Notes under the pieces: generated by a model
The model's input: the letters and a program-made list of their open reading frames with translations, nothing else
Databases searched by the model: none
What the model was told of the DNA's origin: nothing
Assembly: GCA_022592435.1 (NCBI GenBank)
Contig: JABYQS010000124.1
Location: 48,785-112,784, forward strand
From: Cerioporus squamosus
Lineage: Eukaryota > Basidiomycota > Agaricomycetes > Polyporales > Polyporaceae
Reading direction: 5' to 3'
Length of the DNA: 64,000 nt
Shown here: positions 1-11,855 of the stretch, in pieces
How the letters are laid out: each line of letters opens with the position of its first letter
How positions within the stretch are numbered: position 1 is the first letter of the stretch
Made by a program: the position numbers and the translations under genes

Positions 1-2682
1 GCAAGATCTATGATATACAATTTACGAGCGCGACGTGGGCGCGGTGTGGGAGAAGGAACAGTCAGATCAATGATATCGTCAAGAACTTCCGGTATTTCTA
101 GCGCATACTGGGGTGCTTCGAGAGCGGCAGTAGACGCGCCAGTGCGCGGAGACATGGAGGACATGGCGGGGTGCAGCGAGGACATGGGTGCACTGGTGCG
201 CGAAGACATCGAGGACATGGACGCGCCGGTGTGCGTGGACATTGAGGATGGGGACGCGCCGATGCGCGTGGACATTGAGGATGTGGCGGGGTGCAGTGAG
301 GACGTGGACGCGCTGGTGCGCGAAGACATGCTGGACGAGGCGGGGTGCAGCGAGGACGTGGACGCGCTGATGCGTGAAGACATGGAGGACGTGGATGCGC
401 TGGTGCGCGAAGACATGCTGGACGAGGCGGGGTGCAGCGAGGACGAGGCAGGGTGCAGCGAGGACGTGCCAGCATGTGCCGACAGTTGAGACGAGGTAGA
501 AGGGGGGGTAAGCGAAAAGTATGAGTACAGGGCTGTAAGCGGAGACGGTGTGGCCGCGCCGTGGTGCTGGGTCAATACAGACCCACTCGTGCGCCAGGCC
601 ATCGACTTTGTGGGGCGCGAAGATGCGGACGCAGATTTGCCAGAGGACACCGGTGATTTGACGGTAGGCGAGGACGAGAGCGCCACTGTGCGCGATGACG
701 ATGGAGACGGGATCGTCTGTGACGACGACGTGTGCGTGTGCGAAGACGGAGACGGTGGAGACAACGAGTCCAAAGCCGAACTCGGGCTGTCTGTGCGCTG
801 CACGCCTGCACTTCCCTGAGATCGCCGCAAGCTTGTACACTTCTTCTTTGTCGGTCGTGGCCGCGACACCGGAAGACTAGACGCAGCAACCTAGTATGAA
901 AGGTGAGCATGCTTAGACGTGGTATGAATATGAGACGGGACGACATACATTGCCACCCCGCAGGTCGCATCCACCATGGCCATACTTGTAACCGTCAGTC
1001 TTGTAGGCTGGTGTGATAAGCCACGGACGAGCTCGCTCCAGGATTACGGCGGGAACTCGAGTCGACAGCGACTCCTTGCTCCCTTGAAGCACGTCCTCCT
1101 CAGACACTTCTGCTGTCGACGAGTAAGGCCTGGTTCCATGCAGGGCCATCGTGGCTGCGTCTCCGAGGCCGGTATCTGTCACCTCCACTTGGCACATCAT
1201 GTACCCAGATGCTGATAACTTTCCTGCAGATTCATATGATACGTCGAGAAGCGAACGCGCACGACCAACCTGCACAATAGAGGAGTGAGTGATGATATGG
1301 ATGTGAGATATGTTGACTAACCTTCGACGCGATCCCTTCGCGGCTCAGACCCTCACTGAGAAGCATACGTATAAGCTCGCAGGGCCAGAGGGCAGTGCGG
1401 AACGTCTTGCGTATTTCAGCTGCGCTCCCCCAGCCGAAATGCCGCTCACAAGCGGCGCCGAGCTGTCCAAAATCGATAGGTCGTGGCCGGAGGACAGCGT
1501 CATATGAAGTGTTCGCAAGGAGGACTGGGGAAGCAAGGAGCCTCGCAGCTTCGAGCTTAGGGAACATGGGAGGGATATTGGCGGCAAGTTGTGGATGCTT
1601 GCGGCCGATGTAGCCATGTGGATCGTCGCGAAGTCGCGACCGGACCTGGTCACGCCAGACGACCAGATACTGAGCTAGCTGCTCATCATTGTACGTGTCG
1701 AGAGCTCGCCGAAGGGTACGGCCAAGCCCATAGCGGGCCAAGCCTTCTGCGACCTTCGGGCCGCAGTTGCGAAGTCCCTCCTGATTGAGCCAACATCAGA
1801 CGAGTTCGTCGAGCCTCGGACAGGGCAAGGCTGCTTACCTGATCGTAATCGCACCCTACCAACAGCGCGAAGAGGAATAAGTCGTCGGTTGACAACCCAG
1901 TCTTATCGAGTATGTTGGTTCTCCGATAGACCGATACCTTGTCAGAGCCGGTCCGCTTGAAGCTAGGACTGTAGATAGGGTGAGCAGACGACCTGGGATG
2001 TCTGATGATAACAACATACTTGCGAATGACAACGGTAGCTCCGAAGACAAGTGTGTCGCTGTCGTCGGTCATAACAGCGTCAATGAGACCGAGCGAGGCC
2101 ATCCTTGACAGCTCAGCCTCTGCTTCGCCGGCAGCCTGAAAGACGGGCGGGAATGAGTACGGGCGATATTTCCATCGACAAACGCTCACCTCGAGCCATC
2201 CGAATCCAAAGGCTTCGACCATACGTCGCAGCCCATCAGTTAACCATACTTCTGCTGGCTTGACCTGTTTACCCCTTTTGTAGGTCGGACGCTGGCGACC
2301 GTCGGCAACGAACACGGCGTGTATGGGTCTTTCCGCGAGCATCGCAAGGCGAGAGAACATATGACGCAGTTGACAGTTCTCTCCGCTCTGTGGATAGCTG
2401 GAGGATAACGCATGAAGCATTGTATGAATCCATATACTACGATTTCAGTGGTGACGATCAGACAAGCTAGTATACAGACGACATAAGAGCCACATACCTA
2501 GCGTCAATACCGAGATAGTAAAGCCTCTCAGGCCGGGTACCCTCGAATCCCTCCCGTATCGTGAGCGTGCGCAGCGACCAAGTTTCCGACGCATCTTCGA
2601 CAAGCTGGAGGGTGGGCAGTATGAGATTTGGAATCTACAGACAGTCATACAGACATACTTTCCAAAGGCCCGCTATTCCCAT
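1..2682 (-). CDS. XPG/FEN-type structure-specific nuclease with repeat/SIM tail, copy 1 (3' end outside window)
   Basis: Exons on the minus strand: 2659-2682, 2498-2604, 2190-2436, 2020-2135, 1839-1968, 1322-1780, 949-1269 and <1-890, separated by 51-61 nt GT..AG introns with consistent phase. The protein starts MGIAGLWKLVEDAS, the XPG N-domain signature. All acidic positions expected of the family are visible: D42 (GIDASIW), D89 (VADGRQRP), E130/E132 (GEAEAE), D151/D153 (TDDSD) and D205 (GCDYD), followed by a helix-2-turn-helix-like segment. This predicts a metal-dependent 5'-flap or junction nuclease. The last exon encodes a Ser/Thr/Pro-rich tail of SLHP and MSSRTGAS-type repeats. The tail is 29 residues longer here than in copy 2. 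Compared with copy 2 it has Met instead of Thr at two places in exons 6 and 7. The stop codon lies left of the window. Related PIN-like proteins are commonly amplified in agaricomycetes; the biological role is unknown. Confidence 0.85.
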
Positions 2683-3630
2683 GTTGAATGGAGCAGGTCG
2701 AGATTGATGAGACGGACGAAGAGGTGGACTGGCTCGAGGATCGTTGCTATTCACGACTGGGCAGTCGACTGGTATAAGAGCAGACGGAAGGATAGGAGCA
2801 GAGGGAGGGACAGGAGCAGGCGGGAGGCGGATGACATGGCGGATAGAGTGCGCGGTAGTGGTGGGATCCGGGAGACTGCAAATCCGGAGAACTGGAAATC
2901 TGGGCTGGTGCGAGAGCTGCGACGACGAGATGGCGGGAGGTTCTGCTGAGGCAAAGCGCCTCGCAGCGAGCTGCGAGCTCTACGATTTGCAGTCCCCGTG
3001 CGAACTTTGCAGTCCTTCTGTGCACGTGCGTGGTCAACAAGGGAGGACGCGCTCAGCGGCGCTGGCTGGTCGCGTACAGTCGCGTACTCGGGCATCGGCC
3101 GTCGGCACCCTCTTGGCCGCACCTACGCCTCTGCGCGTTACGTGTCATCCACTGGCCACCTTCAGCACCGCAGACAGCTCTAGCTTGACTTCCTCCTGCT
3201 GTCTACCGCCACGCCGACACGGAGTTGCCACAGCCAATCTTTTCGTGGACAGTCATTGGCCGCATGGTGAGCACGCGTTCCTCCTTTGGCAAGTACCGTC
3301 GTTCTATTGGGATGCGCGTGTACGCGTCCATACGCCAGCGCTGGAACATGGTTGAACGAGCTGTCTCTTCGGGCATGATCCAGCGCTCCGCCTCATGATT
3401 TCACGATACATATCGTAAATGGACAATGCAAGCCGTGTCGCGCGACTGCCCCGATGCAGTCCGCTGGCAGTCCGCTCTCCATCTCCCCGCCCAGCTAGCG
3501 CCATCCCTCTGTCCATCGTTCGGGGTCCTCCGCCGGCGCACGGACGCTTCGCTTGGCGTCGGCAGGAGACCGGAAAGCCGCTTAAGTCAGCTAGCCGGGG
3601 GACTGTTAATCAACCTCACCGCAGCTCTGC
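1..3630. repeat. Left copy of a long direct duplication (nuclease gene plus upstream flank)
   Basis: Matches 8313-11855 base for base apart from about seven substitutions and one 87-bp length difference in the nuclease tail (near 358-444). The right edge is sharp: identity stops after position 3630 (11855 in the other copy). The left edge is outside the window. After the 87-bp difference the spacing between copies is constant at 8,225 bp. Confidence 0.97.
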
Positions 3631-4365
3631 TTCCTGGTGGAGATTCGCAGTCCCTCGGGCGCCAAGCTCTGGTCCCGCGCGGGCGCCTTGCCTAATCGGG
3701 CATCCGGCCTCCAAAACGCCCGCTTGGCGTTCCCCTGGCCCCTCTCTGCTCTCCCTGGCCCCCGGAGTGCGCGATCGACGAGCGAGCGGATAATGGGAGG
3801 TCGTCCGCATCGTCGGATGTCCCATTCCGGGCGGGATTGGGTCGGAGCTCGAGGCGGCGGCGTGCCGGGGGACTTGTCGGCCGGCAGAGGACTTACCTAG
3901 AAAATTAAAAGCCGTTATTCCTCCTGGCAGTCGAGAGAACCTAGTAAGAAAGCGGCGTGGTCTATTAGAGGTCCCCAGCAGGACGTGCAAGATGCACGAG
4001 TAGTGGGCTTTACAGGTACGCAACTATACATGAATATGAGCTATGGGCATGAGGTCGTGAATGGAATGAATGTTCGGGCGGCGCGAGGGCGCGAGGACGA
4101 GTGCCGCCGTGTGAACGAGAATGGGGAAGGCGCGGCATCCGTGTAATCGTAAGGACACGAAGGGCGGCTCAATACTGGAGCCTTTCGTGGTCGGATGGTC
4201 GTCAAGAAAGTGAGTGTGGGGTGTAGTTACAAAGGAGTGGTGGATGGGCGGGAGAGGACGCCCTGTTGGGGGGTGCATGGGACTGCTGAATGCTGGTCAG
4301 CATGCCGGAACTGCAGGAGAACGGGGACATCGTACTCACCTCACCGAAAGTGACGGTCTGCACGA
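2683..4365. other. Non-coding stretch upstream of nuclease copy 1, containing the duplication end
   Basis: Positions 2683-3630 belong to the duplicated block; 3631-4365 is unique. Only short overlapping ORFs without splice support or family resemblance are present. I see no terminal inverted repeats or LTR ends at the 3630 boundary. Confidence 0.5.
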
Positions 4366-6298
4366 TCAAGCGTCGAACTCCAGCTGCGGGTCCGAGTCGT
4401 CTGGCTCGGGCTGCGGGCAGAGCGGGCGGACAAGCTCCCACTGCCGCGCGACATCCTCGTAGTCGCAGAGGAGCTTGCGCCACTTGACAGCGATGGCCTG
4501 GTTCTTCTTACAGACGTAGCTCTTCCCGTCCTTCTTGTAGCTGAAGCGACCATGGGCGTCGGGGCGGGTGAGGTCGCCCCCGAAGAACCAGAGCGCCGCC
4601 GCGGCGTCCCTGTTGTCGTCTGTCTTGCGTCCGCCTTGTAGAGCGTCGAGGATCTTCTGAAAGTTGAGATGTTTGCCTTCCTCGTCAGTGTACTTCGCCC
4701 AGAACGCGTCTTCCGAATCGAATCGTTCGCGTTCCAAGACTAGAAACTGGACATATGGATCAGAATGAGTAGTAGATGGGCAGTCACTGACTACGCACCC
4801 TCCAGTTACCCCACTTCACCCGGACGAGGTCCCATGCATGCTGCTTGATGCCGACTCGCTTTTTATAGAACCGCTCCCAATGTTTGATGGGTATGCCACG
4901 GCCGTTGACGGTGAGGAGATCCGAGTCGTGCCACTCCCGGAAGAGCCGCGGGAGGTCGTTGGCGAAGCTCACCTTCGGCGGACTCGGCACCTGGGTCCTG
5001 TCGAACGCGAGCTCCTCGCCGTCGAGGTCGAAGATCCGCAGGTTACCGGGCGGTATCTCCTCTCGCGGGATGGTGATGCGCGAAGGGATAAGAGGCTGAG
5101 GTGAGTGAGAGGTTGCGACGGCTCGGCAGGTGTTCGTTGGTGGAACTTGAGGAGGTACGACGAGGCTTACATCGAAGCCCCCGTTCAACGTCGTGCTGAT
5201 TGCCCCGGGAACGGCGACCAGTGCAGATGACGGTGGGTACGCGAGATGAGGTGGGTACGCAAGATGAGAGCTGATGTTGGCGGGGTGACCCGGAGCGTGC
5301 GAGAAAGAAAAGCCGCCAGGATGTCGTCCAGATGAGACCATCGTCTCGAGATGGGACATCTGAGACCGCATGGCCCCAAACTGGCTGTGCAGTTCCCGGT
5401 TAATGGTAATCATCTGTCGCTCGAGTCGTCGGATGGCCTGGTGATATGATACCATGTGTCAGATCTGGGACGTAGCGCGTGAGTGCGCGCAACGCCTACT
5501 TACCTTGGGTACTATTGTCTTGCTCTGGTGCTCCCTGTCTGCGCTCCCGACATCTGCTTGTGTCTCCTCACTGAGTGCTGTCATAGTGACTGGGTCTAGA
5601 CTTGTATTGCCTTCAGGGACCTGAGCCGCGGTGTCCGTCTGCGCCGCGTTGCGCTTGCGCAAGACTGCGGTGGCCTATGACAATGTGGGAACTGGGTAGC
5701 GTTTTGGGAATCGTGACTCTGACTATTGGCACTCACCCACGCATCGTTCGCAGCTTCTCTGTGCTCAGACAACTGGACTATTGGCCTCGTCTCGTAACCG
5801 CCCTTCTTGGGCTGGAAGGTAAGCTCAGCTTCTCGCTCTCCGAAAACCTCGAGGGTACGCGCGGCAGTGTGGTCTTTGGTCGCGGTTTTCTTGGATATAT
5901 CCCCTCTCTGACGCCTTCGCGCCGGGAAGAGTATACTGCATTTGTTTGATCCATAGTCAGCCGAAGGCTCACGTCTGACATGCTGGCAGATCCAAGGCGT
6001 ACCTGTTCCATTCATCTGGATTCTCCGAGAACTTGCGCAGGCGTTCGATCAACTCCGCTTGCTTGCCTGACTTGGTGAGACCAAAGGACGCCAGGTGGTT
6101 CTTCAGTTCTGCGACTTTCGGCGGCGGTTTGCTGGGACTGGTAAGCTCCTAACCGCGTGAAAGCTTTGAATACTCGACTCACATCTTCAACTCGAATGTC
6201 TTGAACTGACGATCATCTCGATTGATGCTCTGACCTGGACATGGCAAGGTAAGTATGTCGCAATCCCTGCGCGACCCCCCTTCATTATTGAATGACAT
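4366..6298 (-). CDS. SAP-domain protein with GCR1_C-like C-terminus, partner of the tyrosine recombinase
   Basis: Exons on the minus strand: 6183-6298, 6003-6131, 5737-5935, 5504-5674, 4799-5437 and 4366-4746, with introns of 51-67 nt and all phases closed, giving 544 aa. Residues about 44-78 form a SAP motif (VAELKNHLASFGLTKSG, then AELIERL), a DNA-binding helix-extension-helix. Residues about 206-240 look like a coiled coil (RRLERQMITINRELHSQ). The last third contains LFREW, PIKHWERFY and KWGNWR elements that resemble the GCR1_C DNA-binding domain. GCR1_C is known from fungal Crypton transposases and yeast transcription factors; this match is judged by eye and is tentative. The start ATG is the first in frame and sits 165 bp from the divergent recombinase start. 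Inference: it is a DNA-binding accessory protein of the same element. A host chromatin protein is the alternative. Confidence 0.7.
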
Positions 6299-6463
6299 AG
6301 TGTACAAGTTGGAGAGTAGTCTGACCGAGCTCGCCCCCTGATAATCCCTCGCCTGTGGCCTCCGATCATCCGACTAAATTAGGATTTACCCGCCTCAGCC
6401 ACAGCGTTCCCACTGACCTGCCATTCTCCCTTCACCACTGTTACTCGTACTTGACTGCACACG
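6299..6463. promoter_or_regulatory. Shared intergenic region between divergent SAP and recombinase genes
   Basis: Only 165 bp separate the two start codons, so both promoters must lie here or inside the genes. I see no clear TATA box. The arrangement suggests co-expression, which is inference. Confidence 0.45.
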
Positions 6464-8204
6464 ATGGCCGACCGGCTCAAGGGTATCTCTGTGTCTCGGG
6501 AGTCGGTCGCATGGGCCGAGATTGAGGATGACGTTGCAGCTGAAAGAGAGTCCATGGAGGCCGCCAACGAGATCGACGACGAGATTGCCAACGACCCATC
6601 ATATTTGCGTCCACCCTCCCCAACCTCTCGGAAGAAAGCGAAGACTGCGAACATGAGCAACCTCGAGAAGGCGATTGAGAAGGCATCCGAACACGTCGTT
6701 GTTCCGGGCACGGCGAACGAGTATCGCAAGTAAGTCACTTCATTGCTTGGCGCCGCTTACTCAGACTGGGGATCTTAGGCTGACCTTTCACGCAGTCTCT
6801 GGAAGACGTTTACCGAATTTTGCGTAGAGTATGGTTTCATCGAGGAAGAGCAGATGGCGGACGCATTCTGGAAGACACTTCCGCCGCAAACTCCAGTGTG
6901 GGTCACTGCATGGATTATGTCAAAGTGCGTCAGAACATTCACCGAGTCCTACTCTCTTCAGTAACAGGCTCACATTCCACCACATTGACAGGGCAGATGA
7001 TATCGATCTCGTCACTGGAAATCAGAAAGATCTAAGTATCGAGCGCGTCTCATATGCACGCGCCCAGAAGATGAGGGCCGCCATCAGCCACAAGTTCGGG
7101 CGCGGCTTCAAGATTGGCTCGCAGATGTGGGGTGAGCACCCCCTCCTACCGGGCACGTTCTACGGCAACCCGTCACTCTCTGTTGTCGTCTCGGAGTACA
7201 TGATTAGCTTGCGCCGGCGGAAGGTATGCACACTGCACCCATGGCCGATCCCATGACCGGCAAGTTACTGATCTATTCATTTGCTATTCTAAGGTGCGTA
7301 GCGGCGGCGAGGTTGTGACAAGTGCACGAGCGATGGACCATCTCATCATGAAGGAGCTTTACGAGTACAACTTGAAGTATCCTCGGGTGTCGGAGTCCCG
7401 CCCTCTCAAGCGCAAGGGCGATCACGCGTCGGAATGGGGCGGGTATAAGACGCGGGTCATGATGACAGCGTCATATACCATTTCAATGAAGTGCTTACTG
7501 CGCTACGATGAAACCCTTCGTATCATGTGGCAAGATATCGAGTTCTGTAAGGTGAACGGCCATAGTTGCGTCAGGCTCAAGCTCCCTTTCCGGAAGACAC
7601 ATCAACTAGGAGGTGAGTTGATGCAACTGTGCGCTCGAGGCCCAATGAACTGACCATCAACAGAGATATATCCTTTCTTGATATATGAAGACCGTGATCG
7701 TCCTTGGATGTGTCCCGTTGTAGCACTCGCAGAGTGGTGGTTGCTGTGCCGCGAGATGGGTGTCGAGAGGACCGGCTACGTTTTTCGTTCTCGCCGTCAT
7801 GGCAGCGACGAAATCAGTGCCTTCGCACATGCGCGCATGGTACGTGATTATCTTGACATGATCACAATGTCCCTCCCGCTGATTGTTCTTCGTAGTCGAA
7901 CAAAGCATTCCTACAGTGCTTCCGCAACAACCTCATCGACATCGGAGTGGACCCCCGCTCGTATGGAACTCATTCCTTCCGCCGTGGAGGATGCCAATAT
8001 CTCCATACCGAGCTGCGGTGGGACTTCCGCAAGATTTGCGATTGGGGAGGTTGGGCGGAAGATTTTGATCATCCGACAACGATCTTCAAGTATTTGCTTT
8101 CATGGGTTGACAAACCTTCCGGACGACGAGAGGACTACCTAAACCCAGATCGCGAGGAGCAGGAGCCATGCTCCAGGTGTGGTCGCACTTGTCCATGCTT
8201 CTGA
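6464..8204 (+). CDS. Tyrosine recombinase (Crypton-like)
   Basis: Exons 6464-6729, 6796-6924, 6992-7223, 7294-7612, 7664-7839 and 7896-8204, with introns of 51-70 nt and all phases closed, giving 476 aa. The catalytic set of tyrosine recombinases is complete: R279 (CLLRYDETLR), H400 and R403 (THSFRRGG), W427 (DWGGW) and the probable nucleophile Y440 (IFKYLLSW). The N-terminal 90 residues are acidic and then lysine-rich (SRKKAKTAN). The C-terminus ends in a small Cys cluster (CSRCGRTCPC), possibly metal binding. The DHSFRRGG/GGW/KYL spacing is that of eukaryotic Crypton/Ngaro-type enzymes rather than phage integrases. No reverse transcriptase is next to it, which favours Crypton over Ngaro/DIRS. 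It faces the SAP gene head to head and converges on nuclease copy 2 with only 68 bp between stop codons. The ORF is intact, so recent activity is possible. Confidence 0.85.
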
Positions 8205-8272
8205 AATGTGATGTCATATGCATTGTTTGTTCTGCTACTATACAAGTACAAGAAGGTTGTGTCGAGATGATA

Positions 8273-10907
8273 CTAGTCTACTGTGAGATCAATGACATCC
8301 TCTGGTTCTTCAGCAAGATCTATGATATACAATTTACGAGCGCGACGTGGGCGCGGTGTGGGAGAAGGAACAGTCAGATCAATGATATCGTCAAGAACTT
8401 CCGGTATTTCTAGCGCATACTGGGGTGCTTCGAGAGCGGCAGTAGACGCGCCAGTGCGCGGAGACATGGAGGACATGGCGGGGTGCAGCGAGGACATGGG
8501 TGCACTGGTGCGCGAAGACATCGAGGACATGGACGCGCCGGTGCGCGTGGACATTGAGGATGGGGACGCGCCGATGCGCGTGGACATTGAGGATGTGGCG
8601 GGGTGCAGTGAGGACGTGGACGCGCTGGTGCGCGAAGACATGCTGGACGAGGCGGGGTGCAGCGAGGACGAGGCAGGGTGCAGCGAGGACGTGCCAGCAT
8701 GTGCCGACAGTTGAGACGAGGTAGAAGGGGGGGTAAGCGAAAAGTATGAGTACAGGGCTGTAAGCGGAGACGGTGTGGCCGCGCCGTGGTGCTGGGTCAA
8801 TACAGACCCACTCGTGCGCCAGGCCATCGACTTTGTGGGGCGCGAAGATGCGGACGCAGATTTGCCAGAGGACACCGGTGATTTGACGGTAGGCGAGGAC
8901 GAGAGCGCCACTGTGCGCGATGACGATGGAGACGGGATCGTCTGTGACGACGACGTGTGCGTGTGCGAAGACGGAGACGGTGGAGACAACGAGTCCAAAG
9001 CCGAACTCGGGCTGTCTGTGCGCTGCACGCCTGCACTTCCCTGAGATCGCCGCGAGCTTGTACACTTCTTCTTTGTCGGTCGTGGCCGCGACACCGGAAG
9101 ACTAGACGCAGCAACCTAGTATGAAAGGTGAGCATGCTTAGACGTGGTATGAATATGAGACGGGACGACATACATTGCCACCCCGCAGGTCGCATCCACC
9201 ATGGCCATACTTGTAACCGTCAGTCTTGTAGGCTGGTGTGATAAGCCACGGACGAGCTCGCTCCAGGATTACGGCGGGAACTCGAGTCGACAGCGACTCC
9301 TTGCTCCCTTGAAGCACGTCCTCCTCAGACACTTCTGCTGTCGACGAGTAAGGCCTGGTTCCATGCAGGGCCGTCGTGGCTGCGTCTCCGAGGCCGGTAT
9401 CTGTCACCTCCACTTGGCACATCATGTACCCAGATGCTGATAACTTTCCTGCAGATTCATATGATACGTCGAGAAGCGAACGCGCACGACCAACCTGCAC
9501 AATAGAGGAGTGAGTGATGATATGGATGTGAGATATGTTGACTAACCTTCGACGCGATCCCTTCACGGCTCAGACCCTCACTGAGAAGCATACGTATAAG
9601 CTCGCAGGGCCAGAGGGCAGTGCGGAACGTCTTGCGTATTTCAGCTGCGCTCCCCCAGCCGAAATGCCGCTCACAAGCGGCGCCGAGCTGTCCAAAATCG
9701 ATAGGTCGTGGCCGGAGGACAGCGTCATATGAAGTGTTCGCAAGGAGGACTGGGGAAGCAAGGAGCCTCGCAGCTTCGAGCTTAGGGAACGTGGGAGGGA
9801 TATTGGCGGCAAGTTGTGGATGCTTGCGGCCGATGTAGCCATGTGGATCGTCGCGAAGTCGCGACCGGACCTGGTCACGCCAGACGACCAGATACTGAGC
9901 TAGCTGCTCATCATTGTACGTGTCGAGAGCTCGCCGAAGGGTACGGCCAAGCCCATAGCGGGCCAAGCCTTCTGCGACCTTCGGGCCGCAGTTGCGAAGT
10001 CCCTCCTGATTGAGCCAACATCAGACGAGTTCGTCGAGCCTCGGACAGGGCAAGGCTGCTTACCTGATCGTAATCGCACCCTACCAACAGCGCGAAGAGG
10101 AATAAGTCGTCGGTTGACAACCCAGTCTTATCGAGTATGTTGGTTCTCCGATAGACCGATACCTTGTCAGAGCCGGTCCGCTTGAAGCTAGGACTGTAGA
10201 TAGGGTGAGCAGACGACCTGGGATGTCTGATGATAACAACATACTTGCGAATGACAACGGTAGCTCCGAAGACAAGTGTGTCGCTGTCGTCGGTCATAAC
10301 AGCGTCAATGAGACCGAGCGAGGCCATCCTTGACAGCTCAGCCTCTGCTTCGCCGGCAGCCTGAAAGACGGGCGGGAATGAGTACGGGCGATATTTCCAT
10401 CGACAAACGCTCACCTCGAGCCATCCGAATCCAAAGGCTTCGACCATACGTCGCAGCCCATCAGTTAACCATACTTCTGCTGGCTTGACCTGTTTACCCC
10501 TTTTGTAGGTCGGACGCTGGCGACCGTCGGCAACGAACACGGCGTGTATGGGTCTTTCCGCGAGCATCGCAAGGCGAGAGAACATATGACGCAGTTGACA
10601 GTTCTCTCCGCTCTGTGGATAGCTGGAGGATAACGCATGAAGCATCGTATGAATCCATATACTACGATTTCAGTGGTGACGATCAGACAAGCTAGTATAC
10701 AGACGACATAAGAGCCACATACCTAGCGTCAATACCGAGATAGTAAAGCCTCTCAGGCCGGGTACCCTCGAATCCCTCCCGTATCGTGAGCGTGCGCAGC
10801 GACCAAGTTTCCGACGCATCTTCGACAAGCTGGAGGGTGGGCAGTATGAGATTTGGAATCTACAGACAGTCATACAGACATACTTTCCAAAGGCCCGCTA
10901 TTCCCAT
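8273..10907 (-). CDS. XPG/FEN-type nuclease with SUMO-interacting-motif tail, copy 2 (complete)
   Basis: Exons on the minus strand: 10884-10907, 10723-10829, 10415-10661, 10245-10360, 10064-10193, 9547-10005, 9174-9494 and 8273-9115, giving 748 aa. Intron sites equal those of copy 1 shifted by 8,225 bp. The first 208 residues hold the XPG N and I regions with all seven family acidic residues intact, so an active nuclease is expected. Residues 209-468 have no motif I can name. From about 469 the chain is a disordered Ser/Thr/Pro tail with degenerate SSLHPAS and MSSRTGAS repeats. It ends with two or three SUMO-interacting-type cores: DDIIDLTV, LYIIDLAEE and the very last residues DVIDLTVD. By analogy the tail could tether the enzyme to SUMO-modified chromatin or repair foci (inference). 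GEN1/Yen1-like or FEN-like grouping needs a phylogeny. Confidence 0.88.
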
Positions 10908-11855
10908 GTTGAATGGAGCAGGTCGAGATTGATGAGACGGACGAAGAGGTGGACTGGCTCGAGGATCGTTGCTATTCACGACTGGGCAGTCGACTGGTAT
11001 AAGAGCAGACGGAAGGATAGGAGCAGAGGGAGGGACAGGAGCAGGCGGGAGGCGGATGACATGGCGAATAGAGTGCGCGGTAGTGGTGGGATCCGGGAGA
11101 CTGCAAATCCGGAGAACTGGAAATCTGGGCTGGTGCGAGAGCTGCGACGACGAGATGGCGGGAGGTTCTGCTGAGGCAAAGCGCCTCGCAGCGAGCTGCG
11201 AGCTCTACGATTTGCAGTCCCCGTGCGAACTTTGCAGTCCTTCTGTGCACGTGCGTGGTCAACAAGGGAGGACGCGCTCAGCGGCGCTGGCTGGTCGCGT
11301 ACAGTCGCGTACTCGGGCATCGGCCGTCGGCACCCTCTTGGCCGCACCTACGCCTCTGCGCGTTACGTGTCATCCACTGGCCACCTTCAGCACCGCAGAC
11401 AGCTCTAGCTTGACTTCCTCCTGCTGTCTACCGCCACGCCGACACGGAGTTGCCACAGCCAATCTTTTCGTGGACAGTCATTGGCCGCATGGTGAGCACG
11501 CGTTCCTCCTTTGGCAAGTACCGTCGTTCTATTGGGATGCGCGTGTACGCGTCCATACGCCAGCGCTGGAACATGGTTGAACGAGCTGTCTCTTCGGGCA
11601 TGATCCAGCGCTCCGCCTCATGATTTCACGATACATATCGTAAATGGACAATGCAAGCCGTGTCGCGCGACTGCCCCGATGCAGTCCGCTGGCAGTCCGC
11701 TCTCCATCTCCCCGCCCAGCTAGCGCCATCCCTCTGTCCATCGTTCGGGGTCCTCCGCCGGCGCACGGACGCTTCGCTTGGCGTCGGCAGGAGACCGGAA
11801 AGCCGCTTAAGTCAGCTAGCCGGGGGACTGTTAATCAACCTCACCGCAGCTCTAC
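8313..11855. repeat. Right copy of the long direct duplication
   Basis: Direct repeat of 1-3630. Includes the whole of nuclease copy 2 from its tail codons to the 5' flank. Identity ends at 11855, 210 bp before the gypsy gag start codon. Sequence 8273-8312 completes the gene at its 3' end and has no counterpart inside the window. Confidence 0.97.

Noticed and set aside
10..489. Plus-strand ORF rich in GCSEDVDALVRED repeats (and its twin at 8283-8714)
   Set aside because: It is the antisense of the repetitive nuclease tail. The minus strand has eight phase-consistent exons and family motifs.
2744..3355. 203-aa plus-strand ORF upstream of the nuclease gene, duplicated at 10969-11580
   Set aside because: It is conserved only because the block was duplicated recently. 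Composition is not protein-like and no motif or splice partner is visible.
11829..11855. TGTTAATC as a possible 5' LTR start or insertion boundary
   Set aside because: The same sequence is present in copy 1 without the gypsy element and no matching 3' LTR was found.
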